In this document: one piece after another, positions 54,863 to 63,833 of the stretch
How the letters are laid out: each line of letters begins with the position of its first letter
Numbering within the stretch: position 1 is the first letter of the stretch
Source of the DNA: JBMOUD01 sp049319665
GTDB lineage: Bacteria > Pseudomonadota > Gammaproteobacteria > Enterobacterales > Enterobacteriaceae
Direction: 5' to 3'
Assembly (NCBI RefSeq): GCF_049319665.1
Contig: NZ_JBMOUD010000001.1
Location: forward strand, 124,001-188,000
DNA length: 64,000 nt
Translations under genes and position numbers: made by a program
Notes under the pieces: model-generated
Seen by the model: the letters and a program-made list of their open reading frames with translations, nothing else
Told to the model about the DNA's origin: nothing
The model's database searches: none

Positions 54863-55993
54863 ATGTTCGAATTGTCACAGCAAGATATTCACCTTAACGC
54901 GGTGGCTGGTGATAAGCAGGAAGCAATTCGCCAGGTCGCAACGGCCCTTACAAAGGCGGGCCGTGTCAGCGAGGGTTATGTTGATGGGATGCTGCAACGT
55001 GAGTTGCAAACGTCAACTTACCTGGGCAATGGCATTGCCATTCCTCATGGCACCACCGATACCCGAAATTTGGTGTTAGAAACTGGCGTACAAATTTTAC
55101 AGTTTCCACAAGGTATAGAATGGGGCGAGGGACAAACTGCCTACGTGGTGATTGGTATTGCCGCGCGGTCTGATGAACACCTGGCGTTATTACGCCAATT
55201 AACCCACGTTTTAAGCGACGATCGTGTTGCCAAACAAATGGCAGAAACCACCAGTGCTGAAGAGTTGCGTAGTTTGCTGATGGGAGAGAAAAACAGCCAA
55301 GAACTGTTGTTTGATAGCCAACTGATAGACGTAGAAGTCGCTGCCAATAATCTTATTACACTACAGGCGCTAAATGCTGGCCGCTTGCAGCAGATTGGTG
55401 CGGTTGATACTGCCTTTGTCAGCGATGTTATTAGTCGTCATCCACTTAATCTGGGACAGGGTATTTGGCTGAGTGATAGCCCGCAAGGCAACTTGCAGAG
55501 CGCGGTCACACTAAGTCGTCCTGCACAGCCTTTCACCCAAGACGGTGAACAAGTTGCCATGTTGCTGACCGTTTCCGTTGTTGATGACCAGCCACTAAAC
55601 GTCCTCAATTACCTCAGCGATTTGTTACTTGCTCGCAAAGCATCTCGTCTGTTAACGGCGGACCCCGTTGAACTGTTGGCATTGCTCACCAGTGATGTGG
55701 CTGAACAGAATCATAGCCTGAGTGCCGAATATATTATTCGCAATGAACACGGTTTGCATGCGCGTCCGGGTACTGCGTTGGTCAATGTTATTAAACAATT
55801 TAGCAGTGAGATTACTGTTACCAATCTGGATGGTAGCGGTAAACCTGCCAATGGCCGCAGCTTGATGAAAGTCGTCGCGCTGGGCGTAAAAAAAGGTCAT
55901 CACTTGCGCTTTACCGCTAACGGTGAAGATGCAGAAATCGCATTACAATCCATCGGCGATGCTATCGCTGCTGGCTTAGGAGAAGTTGTATGA
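54863..55993 (+). CDS. fruB: Fructose PTS diphosphoryl transfer protein FruB (EIIA-FPr)
   Basis: A 376-aa cytoplasmic phosphocarrier passing phosphate from enzyme I to FruA. The EIIA domain has the active His62 (IAIPHGTT) and the C-terminal HPr-like domain has His299 (NEHGLHARPG), as in E. coli. The GGGAG site is 7 bases from the ATG at 54863 and only 1 base from an ATG at 54857, so the former is chosen. First gene of fruBKA; its stop overlaps the fruK start (ATGA). Confidence 0.96.
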   Translation: MFELSQQDIHLNAVAGDKQEAIRQVATALTKAGRVSEGYVDGMLQRELQTSTYLGNGIAIPHGTTDTRNLVLETGVQILQFPQGIEWGEGQTAYVVIGIAARSDEHLALLRQLTHVLSDDRVAKQMAETTSAEELRSLLMGEKNSQELLFDSQLIDVEVAANNLITLQALNAGRLQQIGAVDTAFVSDVISRHPLNLGQGIWLSDSPQGNLQSAVTLSRPAQPFTQDGEQVAMLLTVSVVDDQPLNVLNYLSDLLLARKASRLLTADPVELLALLTSDVAEQNHSLSAEYIIRNEHGLHARPGTALVNVIKQFSSEITVTNLDGSGKPANGRSLMKVVALGVKKGHHLRFTANGEDAEIALQSIGDAIAAGLGEVV

Positions 55994-56931
55994 GTCGTCG
56001 AGTTGCTACCATTACCCTAAACCCTGCTTATGATTTAGTCGGTTATTGCCCGGAAATCGAACGTGGGGAAGTTAACCTGGTGAAAACCACCGGCCTTCAT
56101 GCCGCGGGTAAAGGAATTAACGTTGCCAAAGTGCTAAAAGATTTAGGCATCGATGTCACCGTTGGTGGTTTTCTGGGGAAAGAAAACCAGGATGGATTTC
56201 AGCACCTGTTTAGCGATCTAGGCATCGCTAACCGTTTCCAAGTGGTTAATGGGCGCACCCGCATCAACGTCAAATTGACCGAGAAAGATGGGGAAGTCAG
56301 CGATTTTAATTTCTCTGGTTTTGAAGTGACTACGCAGGATTGGGACAAATTTGTGACCGATTCTCTCTCCTGGCTTGGGCAGTTTGATATGGTCGCCGTT
56401 TCCGGCAGCTTACCAGTTGGTGTCGACCCAGCCGCTTTCACCGAGTGGATGGTCCGCCTGCGTGCATTGTGCCCGTGCATTATTTTCGATAGCAGCCGTG
56501 AAGCTTTAGTCGCCGGTCTGAAAGCCGCACCTTGGTTGGTCAAACCTAACCGTCGTGAATTAGAAATTTGGGCTGGCCGTAAGCTACCTGAATTAGGGGA
56601 TGTGGTTGATGCCGCTCACGCGCTGCGTGAACAAGGGATTGCGCATGTCGTGATCTCTCTGGGGGCCGAAGGCGCGCTATGGGTTAATGCCTCAGGTGCC
56701 TGGATTGCCAAGCCGCCATCTTGCGAAGTGGTTAGTACGGTAGGGGCTGGAGATTCGATGGTTGGCGGGCTGATTTATGGTCTGTTGATGCGTGAATCAA
56801 GTGAGCATACGTTGCGTTTGGCAACGGCGGTGGCGGCATTGGCCGTCAGTCAAAGCAATGTCGGTATTGTCGACCGCCCGCAGCTTGCGGCGATGATGGC
56901 CCGTGTTGATCTGAAACCTTTTAACGCATAG
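55990..56931 (+). CDS. fruK: 1-phosphofructokinase FruK
   Basis: A 313-aa PfkB/ribokinase-family kinase that converts fructose 1-phosphate to fructose 1,6-bisphosphate. It starts MSRRVATITLNPAYDLVGY. The active-site motif is STVGAGDSMVGG with the catalytic Asp. The substrate segment LHAAGKGINVAKVLKDLG is typical of sugar-phosphate kinases of this family. It overlaps fruB by 4 bases. Confidence 0.96.
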   Translation: MSRRVATITLNPAYDLVGYCPEIERGEVNLVKTTGLHAAGKGINVAKVLKDLGIDVTVGGFLGKENQDGFQHLFSDLGIANRFQVVNGRTRINVKLTEKDGEVSDFNFSGFEVTTQDWDKFVTDSLSWLGQFDMVAVSGSLPVGVDPAAFTEWMVRLRALCPCIIFDSSREALVAGLKAAPWLVKPNRRELEIWAGRKLPELGDVVDAAHALREQGIAHVVISLGAEGALWVNASGAWIAKPPSCEVVSTVGAGDSMVGGLIYGLLMRESSEHTLRLATAVAALAVSQSNVGIVDRPQLAAMMARVDLKPFNA

Positions 56932-56942
56932 CGGGAGGCAGA

Positions 56943-58643
56943 ATGAAAACTCTGCTGATTATTGACAGTTTGCAAGGGCAGGCCAGAGCGCATCTTGCAA
57001 GAAACATGCTTACTGCCGCTGCTGTTAAAGCTGGGCATACGACGGTTGAGTTGATTTCCGACGCTGAGTTAGTGCTGTTTGCTGGCGAGCATTTGCCTGC
57101 GGATGCAGCATTAGTCGGCAAGCGTTTTTATCAAGGTGATATCGCCCTAGCAATTCAAGAACCCGACATATTCTTGCAACGCGCGCTGTCGGAAGCTGCG
57201 CCATACCAACTACCGGCTCAGGCAAAAGTAGCAGTGTCTACCGGCCCGAAACGTATCGTGGCGGTAACCGCTTGTCCGACCGGCGTGGCGCATACGTTTA
57301 TGGCAGCTGAAGCCATCGAAGCTGAAGCCAATAAACGTGGATGGTGGGTAAAAGTAGAAACTCGTGGTTCAGTGGGTGCGGGTAATGCGATTACGGCCGA
57401 GGAAGTGGCGGCAGCAGATTTAGTGATTGTGGCTGCTGATATTGAGGTTGACCTGGATAAGTTTGCAGGTAAACCGCTGTATCGTACCTCTACAGGTCTG
57501 GCACTCAAAAAGACCAAGCAAGAACTGGATAAAGCCTTGGTTGAAGCTGAGCTGTTTTCACCAAGCAAATCCGGTGGACCAGAAACTGCGAAGAAGAAAG
57601 AGTCTGGTGCAGGCCCTTACCGCCATCTGTTAACTGGCGTGTCTTATATGTTACCAATGGTGGTCGCGGGTGGGCTGTGTATCGCTTTATCCTTCATCTT
57701 CGGTATCAAAGCATTTGAAGTAAAAGGCACATTGGCAGCGGCATTGATGCAAATCGGCGGCGGCTCAGCCTTTGCACTGATGGTGCCAGTATTAGCCGGG
57801 TTTATTGCTTTCTCTATTGCTGACCGTCCGGGTTTAACGCCGGGGCTGATTGGCGGTATGTTAGCGGTAAGTTTAGGTTCGGGTTTCCTCGGCGGTATTA
57901 TTGCCGGTTTCCTTGCCGGTTATGTAGCGAAGCTGATTAGTAGCAAACTGCATCTGCCAAAGAGTATGGAAGCACTCAAACCGATTTTAATCATTCCGCT
58001 GCTTGCTAGCCTGGCGACCGGTTTGGTGATGATCTATGTGGTCGGTACGCCGGTTGCGAAAATCATGGAGTGGTTGACCCATTGGTTGCAGTCGCTGGGT
58101 ACTGCCAACGCGGTTTTGCTGGGTGCTATCCTTGGGGCGATGATGTGTACAGATATGGGCGGACCGGTAAATAAAGCCGCTTATGCTTTCGGCGTCGCGC
58201 TGCTCAGCTCTTCTGTTTACGCGCCGATGGCGGCAATTATGGCGGCTGGCATGGTTCCACCGCTGGCGATGGGATTAGCCACATTGTTAGCGCGCAATAA
58301 ATTTGCACAAGGCGAGCGTGAAGGCGGTAAAGCGGCGTTGGTGTTAGGCCTGTGCTTTATCTCTGAAGGGGCGATACCGTTTGCTGCGCGTGACCCGATG
58401 CGTGTTCTGCCATGCTGTATCGCCGGTGGTGCTTTGACTGGCGCATTATCGATGGCCTTCGGCGCTAAGCTGATGGCACCGCACGGCGGCCTGTTCGTTC
58501 TGTTGATCCCTGGTGCGATTACCCCGGTGTTCCTCTATTTGGTGGCGATTATCGCCGGGACATTATTGGCAGGCGTAGCTTACGCACTGTTAAAACGCCC
58601 TGATAGCGAGTTAGCGGCAAAGGCAGCAGTAGTTGCTCGCTAA
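56943..58643 (+). CDS. fruA: Fructose-specific PTS transporter FruA (EIIB'BC)
   Basis: A 566-aa inner-membrane permease that imports fructose and phosphorylates it to fructose 1-phosphate. The N-terminal degenerate EIIB' domain has no active Cys at the usual place. The EIIB domain has the phosphorylated Cys111 in TACPTGVAHTFMAAEAIE. The EIIC domain has multiple helices with GAMMCTDMGGPVNKAAYAFG. Length matches E. coli FruA (563 aa). Eleven bases after fruK with a GGGAGG site. Confidence 0.96.
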   Translation: MKTLLIIDSLQGQARAHLARNMLTAAAVKAGHTTVELISDAELVLFAGEHLPADAALVGKRFYQGDIALAIQEPDIFLQRALSEAAPYQLPAQAKVAVSTGPKRIVAVTACPTGVAHTFMAAEAIEAEANKRGWWVKVETRGSVGAGNAITAEEVAAADLVIVAADIEVDLDKFAGKPLYRTSTGLALKKTKQELDKALVEAELFSPSKSGGPETAKKKESGAGPYRHLLTGVSYMLPMVVAGGLCIALSFIFGIKAFEVKGTLAAALMQIGGGSAFALMVPVLAGFIAFSIADRPGLTPGLIGGMLAVSLGSGFLGGIIAGFLAGYVAKLISSKLHLPKSMEALKPILIIPLLASLATGLVMIYVVGTPVAKIMEWLTHWLQSLGTANAVLLGAILGAMMCTDMGGPVNKAAYAFGVALLSSSVYAPMAAIMAAGMVPPLAMGLATLLARNKFAQGEREGGKAALVLGLCFISEGAIPFAARDPMRVLPCCIAGGALTGALSMAFGAKLMAPHGGLFVLLIPGAITPVFLYLVAIIAGTLLAGVAYALLKRPDSELAAKAAVVAR

Positions 58644-58671
58644 TACTATTTAGGATGGGAGTTTGAATGAT

Positions 58672-58698
58672 AAAAAAGCGCCAATAAGGCGCTTTTTT
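58672..58698. terminator. Bidirectional terminator between fruA and nfo
   Basis: Stem aaaaaagcgcc/ggcgctttttt around aata(a), with T runs on both strands. Confidence 0.9.
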
Positions 58699-58711
58699 AT
58701 TGTTTTAAAAA

Positions 58712-59575
58712 TTATGCTGCCGCTTCATCGGCTTTATTTTGCTGTGATTTCAGCCAGGCAATTTCATCAATCCAGATATCAGGGTTCACGGTTTCCAGAA
58801 TCAGCGGGATATTATCAAACCGCGAATCGGCCATAATGTAGCTGAAAACGGTTTTGCCGATATTACCTTCGCCGAGGCTGTGATGGCGGTCAACGCGACT
58901 ATTGAACGCGCTTTTAGCATCGTTCAAATGCATACCGCGTAAATATTGGAAGCCGACGATGTCGCCGAGTTGCTTAAAGGTATGTTCACAATCGGCTTGT
59001 GTACGCAGATCATAACCGCCAGCGAAAGCATGACAGGTATCAATACACACCCCAACGCGGCTTTTGTCTTCTACGCCGTCGATGATGGCTGCTAAATGCT
59101 CGAAGCGAAAACCTAGATTGCTACCTTGACCTGCCGTGTTTTCGATAACAGCAGTAACGCCTTGGGTTTTATCCAGTGCGATATTGATAGACTCGGCGAT
59201 AGTGGCCAGACAGCGCTCTTCGCTCACTTGCATCAAATGGCTGCCAGGGTGGAAATTGAGTAACGACAACCCGAGCTGTTCGCAGCGCTGTAGTTCATCA
59301 ATAAAGGCTTCGCGGGATTTATCTAACGCTTCTTGCACTGGGTGGCCGAGGTTAATGAGATAGCTGTCGTGAGGCAGGATCTGCTTGCTGGTATAGCCAT
59401 ATTTCTCACATGCACGTTTGAACTTATCGATTACATCTGTTGCTAACGGCGCGGCGCGCCATTGGCGCTGATTCTTGGTAAAGAGTGCAAAAGCCGTTGC
59501 TTCTAATTCATGTGCCCGTAATACCGCCTGATCGACACCGCCCGCTGCACTTACGTGCGCCCCAACATACTTCAT
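58712..59575 (-). CDS. nfo: Endonuclease IV (Nfo)
   Basis: A 287-aa TIM-barrel enzyme with three zinc ions that cleaves 5' of abasic sites in DNA. AP endonuclease family 2 motifs are present: HVSAAGGVDQAV near the start, VGVCIDTCHAFAGGYDL, and GMHLNDAKSAFNSRVDRHH. The C-terminus (NKADEAAA) is slightly longer than usual. Single-gene unit convergent with fruA. Confidence 0.96.
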   Translation of the reverse strand: MKYVGAHVSAAGGVDQAVLRAHELEATAFALFTKNQRQWRAAPLATDVIDKFKRACEKYGYTSKQILPHDSYLINLGHPVQEALDKSREAFIDELQRCEQLGLSLLNFHPGSHLMQVSEERCLATIAESINIALDKTQGVTAVIENTAGQGSNLGFRFEHLAAIIDGVEDKSRVGVCIDTCHAFAGGYDLRTQADCEHTFKQLGDIVGFQYLRGMHLNDAKSAFNSRVDRHHSLGEGNIGKTVFSYIMADSRFDNIPLILETVNPDIWIDEIAWLKSQQNKADEAAA

Positions 59576-59675
59576 AGTTCCCCCAGCAAAATGTGAAATT
59601 TTTATCTTTACCGATGATAACCGTTTTATCTCTATCGGGGCACACGTTTAGTGGCGTCAGTTTCCGTGATCAGTA

Positions 59676-60782
59676 TTATCCGAACAGATGCTGAACTAGT
59701 TGATTAATCCCCGCGCCGCCGACAATGAGCCAGATAAACAATAGGCTGGCGAGAACTATTGGTTTTAATCCGGCTTGGCGTAATGCGCTGACGTGAGTGG
59801 TCAATCCTAATGCCGCCATTGCCATTGATAGGAAGACAGTATCCAGCGTCAGCAAATGCTGAATCACGGTTTCTGGCAATAAGTTGAATGAGTTAAATGC
59901 AGCAACGGCGATAAAGATTAGCGCAAACCAAGGAATGGTAATGTTACTAAGCTTGCTGCTGGCGGTTCCCTGTACTTTTGCCAGATGACGGCTGCGCCAG
60001 AAAGAGAGCAAGACTAAAAAAGGTGCCAGCATCATCACGCGGATCATCTTGGCTATGACTGCCGCATTTTCCGCCTCAGGCGTAATACTTTGGCCAGCCG
60101 CGACCACTTGTGCGACTTCATGCACGGTTGAGCCAGTATAAATACCAAAACCGGTAGCATTAAAACTAACCCAGTTATGTACCAGATTAAGGTGCCACAA
60201 CCACGGATAAATAAAGATGGCCGCCGTGCCGAAGATAACAACGGTGGCGACGGCAACGGTGACTTTGCTGGCCTCGGCTTTGAGTACCGGCTCGGTGGCC
60301 ATGACCGCCGCCGCGCCACAAATACTGCTACCGGCACCGATAAGTATTGACGTTTCCTCGTCAAGCCCCAGCAATTTTTTGCCCAGCCAATAGGCCAGCA
60401 TAAAGGTACTCGATAGCGTCAGTAAATCGATGAGGATACCGCTGGCACCGACGTTGGCTATTTGTCCGAAAGTCAGCTTAAAACCATAAAGGATAATGCC
60501 TAAACGCAGTAGTTTTTGTTTCGCTAAATTAACCCCGTCATGACATATCGGACGCGCGAGGGGATAGAAGGTGTTACCTGCAATCATCCCGATAATAATG
60601 GCCAGCGTCAGGGCACTAAGCCCCAAGTGGCCGAGCGCTGGGAAGTGGCTGAGCCATAAAGACAGTGCAGTGATAAAACCGGTGAGAATTAAGCCGGGTA
60701 ACCAGCGTCTAATCAAGTTAGGTTGATGGGTATCGCGTGTTTTCTGGGTGGCAAAAATGGTATGCAGATTTGTTGTATTCAT
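59676..60782 (-). CDS. yeiH: YeiH, UPF0324 putative membrane exporter
   Basis: A 368-aa inner-membrane protein with ~10 helices, sometimes called a putative sulfate exporter. The family signature GLSALTLAIIIGMIAGNT is near residue 60, and GAGSSICGAAAVMATEPVL is the conserved central segment. E. coli yeiH lies next to yeiE and is regulated by it. The substrate is not firmly known. Divergent from yeiE with a 192-base shared control region. Confidence 0.92.
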   Translation of the reverse strand: MNTTNLHTIFATQKTRDTHQPNLIRRWLPGLILTGFITALSLWLSHFPALGHLGLSALTLAIIIGMIAGNTFYPLARPICHDGVNLAKQKLLRLGIILYGFKLTFGQIANVGASGILIDLLTLSSTFMLAYWLGKKLLGLDEETSILIGAGSSICGAAAVMATEPVLKAEASKVTVAVATVVIFGTAAIFIYPWLWHLNLVHNWVSFNATGFGIYTGSTVHEVAQVVAAGQSITPEAENAAVIAKMIRVMMLAPFLVLLSFWRSRHLAKVQGTASSKLSNITIPWFALIFIAVAAFNSFNLLPETVIQHLLTLDTVFLSMAMAALGLTTHVSALRQAGLKPIVLASLLFIWLIVGGAGINQLVQHLFG

Positions 60783-60923
60783 TTTTATCTGTCCTGCTAA
60801 GTAATTTCTCAGGGACCAATTTACTGACTGCTGATATAAAAATGAAATTGATTATAAGCTTATAACCAATCGATAAAACTGGTATATAATGACGATTAAC
60901 CCCTTTATCCGCTGTATTAAATG

Positions 60924-60954
60924 AAGGAGGCTATACTATGAACAGTGCCTCCTT
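60924..60954 (+). promoter_or_regulatory. Hairpin that sequesters the ribosome site of the yeiE upstream ORF
   Basis: Perfect 8-bp stem aaggaggc/gcctcctt with a 15-base loop. The left arm is the Shine-Dalgarno of the ORF at 60938, so folding would block its translation. Confidence 0.55.
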
Positions 60955-61000
60955 GTTATGGGTAACCAGACATTATGCATATTACATTGCGCCAACTTGA
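60938..61000 (+). CDS. Short upstream ORF overlapping the yeiE start
   Basis: A 20-codon frame, MNSASLLWVTRHYAYYIAPT, with a perfect GGAGG ribosome site 7 bases before its ATG. It ends inside yeiE, 26 bases past the yeiE start, in another frame. YeiE itself has only a weak ribosome site, so the ORF could set its translation. No homologue is known to me. Confidence 0.4.
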   Translation: MNSASLLWVTRHYAYYIAPT

Positions 61001-61838
61001 GGTTTTTACCGAGGTGTTAAAGAGTGGTTCAACGACTCAGGCATCGGTGGTTTTATCCTTATCACAATCGGCAGTGAGTGCTGCGCTGGCTGATATCGAA
61101 GGACAGCTAGGGGTTCAACTTTTTGACCGCGTTGGTAAGCGCCTGGTGATCAATGAACATGGCCGTTTGCTGTACCCAAAAGCGCTCGCGCTGCTAGAAC
61201 AGGCGGGAGAAATTGAGAGGTTGTTCAGCCGCGATGGCGGATCATTACGCATAGGTGCGAGCAGCACCATCGGTAACTATATGCTGCCCGGTATGATTGC
61301 TAGCTATCGGCTCGATTTCCCTGATACCCCGATTGAACTGAACGTGGGTAATACTGACGATGTGATTAACGCGGTCGCTAATTTCCGTGTTGATCTCGGT
61401 TTGATCGAAGGACCTTGCCGGATGCCGGAGTTAGTTACCCAAGCCTGGCTGGACGATGAACTTGTGGTATTTGCGGCCCCCGATCATCCTCTAACTAAAG
61501 GGCCGGTGACGCTAGAGGCATTAAGCGAAGCCCCGTGGATCTTACGCGAGCGCGGTTCAGGCACGCGGGAAGTGCTCGACCACTTATTATTATCTCAATT
61601 GCCTGATTTCCATCTGGTCATGGAGTTGGGCAACTCCGAAGCGATTAAACATGCGGTGCGTCACGGCATAGGTATCAGTTGCTTATCACGCCGAGTGGTA
61701 GACGAGCAGTTGAAAACAGGATCGCTGGTGGCGTTGTCTCTGCCAATTGAACCGCTGGTCCGTAAACTCTATTTAATCCATCACCGACAAAAACACATTT
61801 CTAATGCGTTATCTCGCTTTTTGACTTATTGCTGCTAA
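60975..61838 (+). CDS. yeiE: LysR-family regulator YeiE
   Basis: A 287-aa LysR regulator. The N-terminal helix-turn-helix is MHITLRQLEVFTEVLKSGS then TTQASVVLSLSQSAVSAAL, and the effector domain contains LRIGASSTIGNYMLPGMIA and ILRERGSGTREVLDHLLLS. It is close to E. coli YeiE, a regulator linked to sulfite/iron and lysP control. The start is fixed by similarity but its ribosome site is weak. It is divergent from yeiH and precedes lysP. Confidence 0.94.
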   Translation: MHITLRQLEVFTEVLKSGSTTQASVVLSLSQSAVSAALADIEGQLGVQLFDRVGKRLVINEHGRLLYPKALALLEQAGEIERLFSRDGGSLRIGASSTIGNYMLPGMIASYRLDFPDTPIELNVGNTDDVINAVANFRVDLGLIEGPCRMPELVTQAWLDDELVVFAAPDHPLTKGPVTLEALSEAPWILRERGSGTREVLDHLLLSQLPDFHLVMELGNSEAIKHAVRHGIGISCLSRRVVDEQLKTGSLVALSLPIEPLVRKLYLIHHRQKHISNALSRFLTYCC

Positions 61839-61875
61839 ATACATTTATCGCCGCCACATACGTTGATTACGATTA

Positions 61876-61910
61876 GATCCACCGGTCTGCTATTGGCAGA
61901 TCGGTGGATC
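61876..61910 (+). terminator. Hairpin between yeiE and lysP
   Basis: Long stem gatccacc...ctgc/gcag...ggtggatc without a clear T run, 37 bases past the yeiE stop. It may be a terminator or an mRNA structure before lysP. Confidence 0.45.
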
Positions 61911-62054
61911 AGCATTTGTTGTTGCCAGTTTTGCTTATAATCCATTGCCTATCATGAAGGGATCTTATAACCCGATGTTGCCGCTATTCACTGATGGATG
62001 TTTTGTTACAATCCGCGCGTAATTTTCTACATGACGAGCAAAAATAGGGAAAAC

Positions 62055-63530
62055 ATGGCTCAGCAAAATACAAAAAATCAGCAGGTGGCTCCCACACTGC
62101 GTCGTGAGCTTAAGGCACGTCATTTAACGATGATCGCTATTGGCGGCTCAATTGGAACCGGGTTATTTGTTGCATCAGGTGCAACGGTTTCTCAAGCAGG
62201 GCCGGGTGGGGCGCTGCTTTCTTACGCATTGATCGGTTTGATGGTTTATTTCTTGATGACCAGCCTCGGTGAACTGGCAGCCTTTATGCCGGTATCCGGA
62301 TCATTTTCCACTTATGGTGCCAAATATGTTGAAGAAGGTTTCGGCTTCGCGCTGGGCTGGAACTATTGGTACAACTGGGCAGTCACTATTGCAGTAGATC
62401 TGGTGGCATCCCAACTGGTGATGAACTATTGGTTTCCTGATACGCCGGGCTGGATATGGAGTGCGCTATTCCTTGGTCTCATCTTCCTGCTTAACTACAT
62501 TTCGGTGCGTGGATTTGGTGAAGCAGAATACTGGTTCTCACTGATTAAAGTGGTCACCGTGGTTATCTTTATTGCCGTCGGCGTATTGATGATTATCGGT
62601 ATCATGAAAGGCGGAGAGCACGCTGGATGGCATAACTGGGCGATTGGTGATGCACCGTTTGCCGGTGGATTCTCCTCGATGATTGGCGTGGCGATGATCG
62701 TTGGTTTCTCCTTCCAAGGAACGGAGTTGATTGGTATTGCGGCGGGAGAATCAAAAGATCCAGCCAAGAATATTCCACGTGCAGTGCGTCAAGTTTTCTG
62801 GCGTATTCTGCTGTTCTATATTCTGGCGATTTTGGTGATCAGCCTGATTATCCCTTATACCGATCCGAGCCTGCTGCGCAATGATGTCAAAGATATCAGC
62901 GTCAGCCCTTTCACCTTGGTATTCCGTAACGCTGGCCTGCTTTCTGCCGCTGCGGTGATGAATGCGGTGATCTTAACGGCGGTGCTGTCGGCGGGTAACT
63001 CAGGCATGTACGCTTCAACACGTATGTTATTTACCTTAGCGAGTGAAGGTAAAGCGCCACGCATTTTCGCTAAACTGTCCAAAGGCGGCGTGCCGCGTAA
63101 CGCGTTATATGCGACCACTGTTGTGGCGGCGTTATGTTTCCTCAGCTCTATGTTTGGTAACCAAACCGTTTACTTATGGTTGCTTAATACCTCGGGGATG
63201 ACCGGATTTATCGCATGGTTGGGTATTGCTATTAGTCACTACCGTTTCCGCCGCGGTTATGTCTATCAAGGGCGTGACCTGAAAGACTTGCCTTATCTCT
63301 CTGGGTTCTTCCCGGTGGGGCCAATCTTTGCCTTTATACTGTGCCTGATTATCACTCTGGGGCAAAACTACCAGGCGTTCTTGCAAGACAAAATTGACTG
63401 GTACGGCGTGGCTGCGACTTATATTGGTATTCCACTGTTCCTGGCTATCTGGCTCGGTTACAAATGGACCAAAGGCACCAAGTGGATCAAGTACAGTGAA
63501 ATGGAATTTCCAGAGACGCAGGTAAAATAG
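62055..63530 (+). CDS. lysP: Lysine-specific permease LysP
   Basis: A 491-aa APC-superfamily proton-coupled lysine importer with 12 helices, very close to E. coli LysP (489 aa). The signature RRELKARHLTMIAIGGSIG and the FSFQGTELIGIAAGESKDP motif are intact. E. coli LysP also holds the CadC sensor inactive when lysine is low. The ATG at 62055 has an AGGG site; in-frame starts at 61998 and 62031 give extensions not found in the family. Confidence 0.95.
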   Translation: MAQQNTKNQQVAPTLRRELKARHLTMIAIGGSIGTGLFVASGATVSQAGPGGALLSYALIGLMVYFLMTSLGELAAFMPVSGSFSTYGAKYVEEGFGFALGWNYWYNWAVTIAVDLVASQLVMNYWFPDTPGWIWSALFLGLIFLLNYISVRGFGEAEYWFSLIKVVTVVIFIAVGVLMIIGIMKGGEHAGWHNWAIGDAPFAGGFSSMIGVAMIVGFSFQGTELIGIAAGESKDPAKNIPRAVRQVFWRILLFYILAILVISLIIPYTDPSLLRNDVKDISVSPFTLVFRNAGLLSAAAVMNAVILTAVLSAGNSGMYASTRMLFTLASEGKAPRIFAKLSKGGVPRNALYATTVVAALCFLSSMFGNQTVYLWLLNTSGMTGFIAWLGIAISHYRFRRGYVYQGRDLKDLPYLSGFFPVGPIFAFILCLIITLGQNYQAFLQDKIDWYGVAATYIGIPLFLAIWLGYKWTKGTKWIKYSEMEFPETQVK

Positions 63531-63611
63531 ACCTGTAGGCGATTAATCTTGTCCGTAACTTGTGCGAAAGGTGCATGATTAAGGGCGATATGCGCAGGTA
63601 GATTTAACCAT

Positions 63612-63649
63612 AAAAGAAATAGCGGCTTCTGTGCCGCTATTTCTTTTTT
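63612..63649 (+). terminator. Terminator of lysP
   Basis: Strong stem aagaaatagcggc/gccgctatttctt around ttctgt, with six T residues after it. Confidence 0.93.
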
Positions 63650-63754
63650 GAATCGCTGATTGGCGAACTCAATGCACATTAATTTTTTGTTACTTGTTGC
63701 CGCGCCCGCTTACCCTTTTTGTGCCGCAAAACATCACGCCTTCGCGCAGATCAA

Positions 63755-63773
63755 TTGATAATACTTATCGTTT
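63755..63773 (+). promoter_or_regulatory. Candidate Fur box upstream of the right-edge permease
   Basis: ttgataatacttatcgttt contains GATAA-tac-TTATC, similar to the Fur consensus, ~60 bases before the start of the permease gene. Confidence 0.5.
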
Positions 63774-63833
63774 ATATTACTGTTAGCGCATTGACAGTCA
63801 CTATCCCTTAGTTAGACGAGAAAGAATCCTTCC

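Noticed and set aside
61839..62054. Lysine riboswitch upstream of lysP
   Set aside because: The gap is only 216 bases and holds one simple hairpin; no sign of the multi-helix lysine aptamer.
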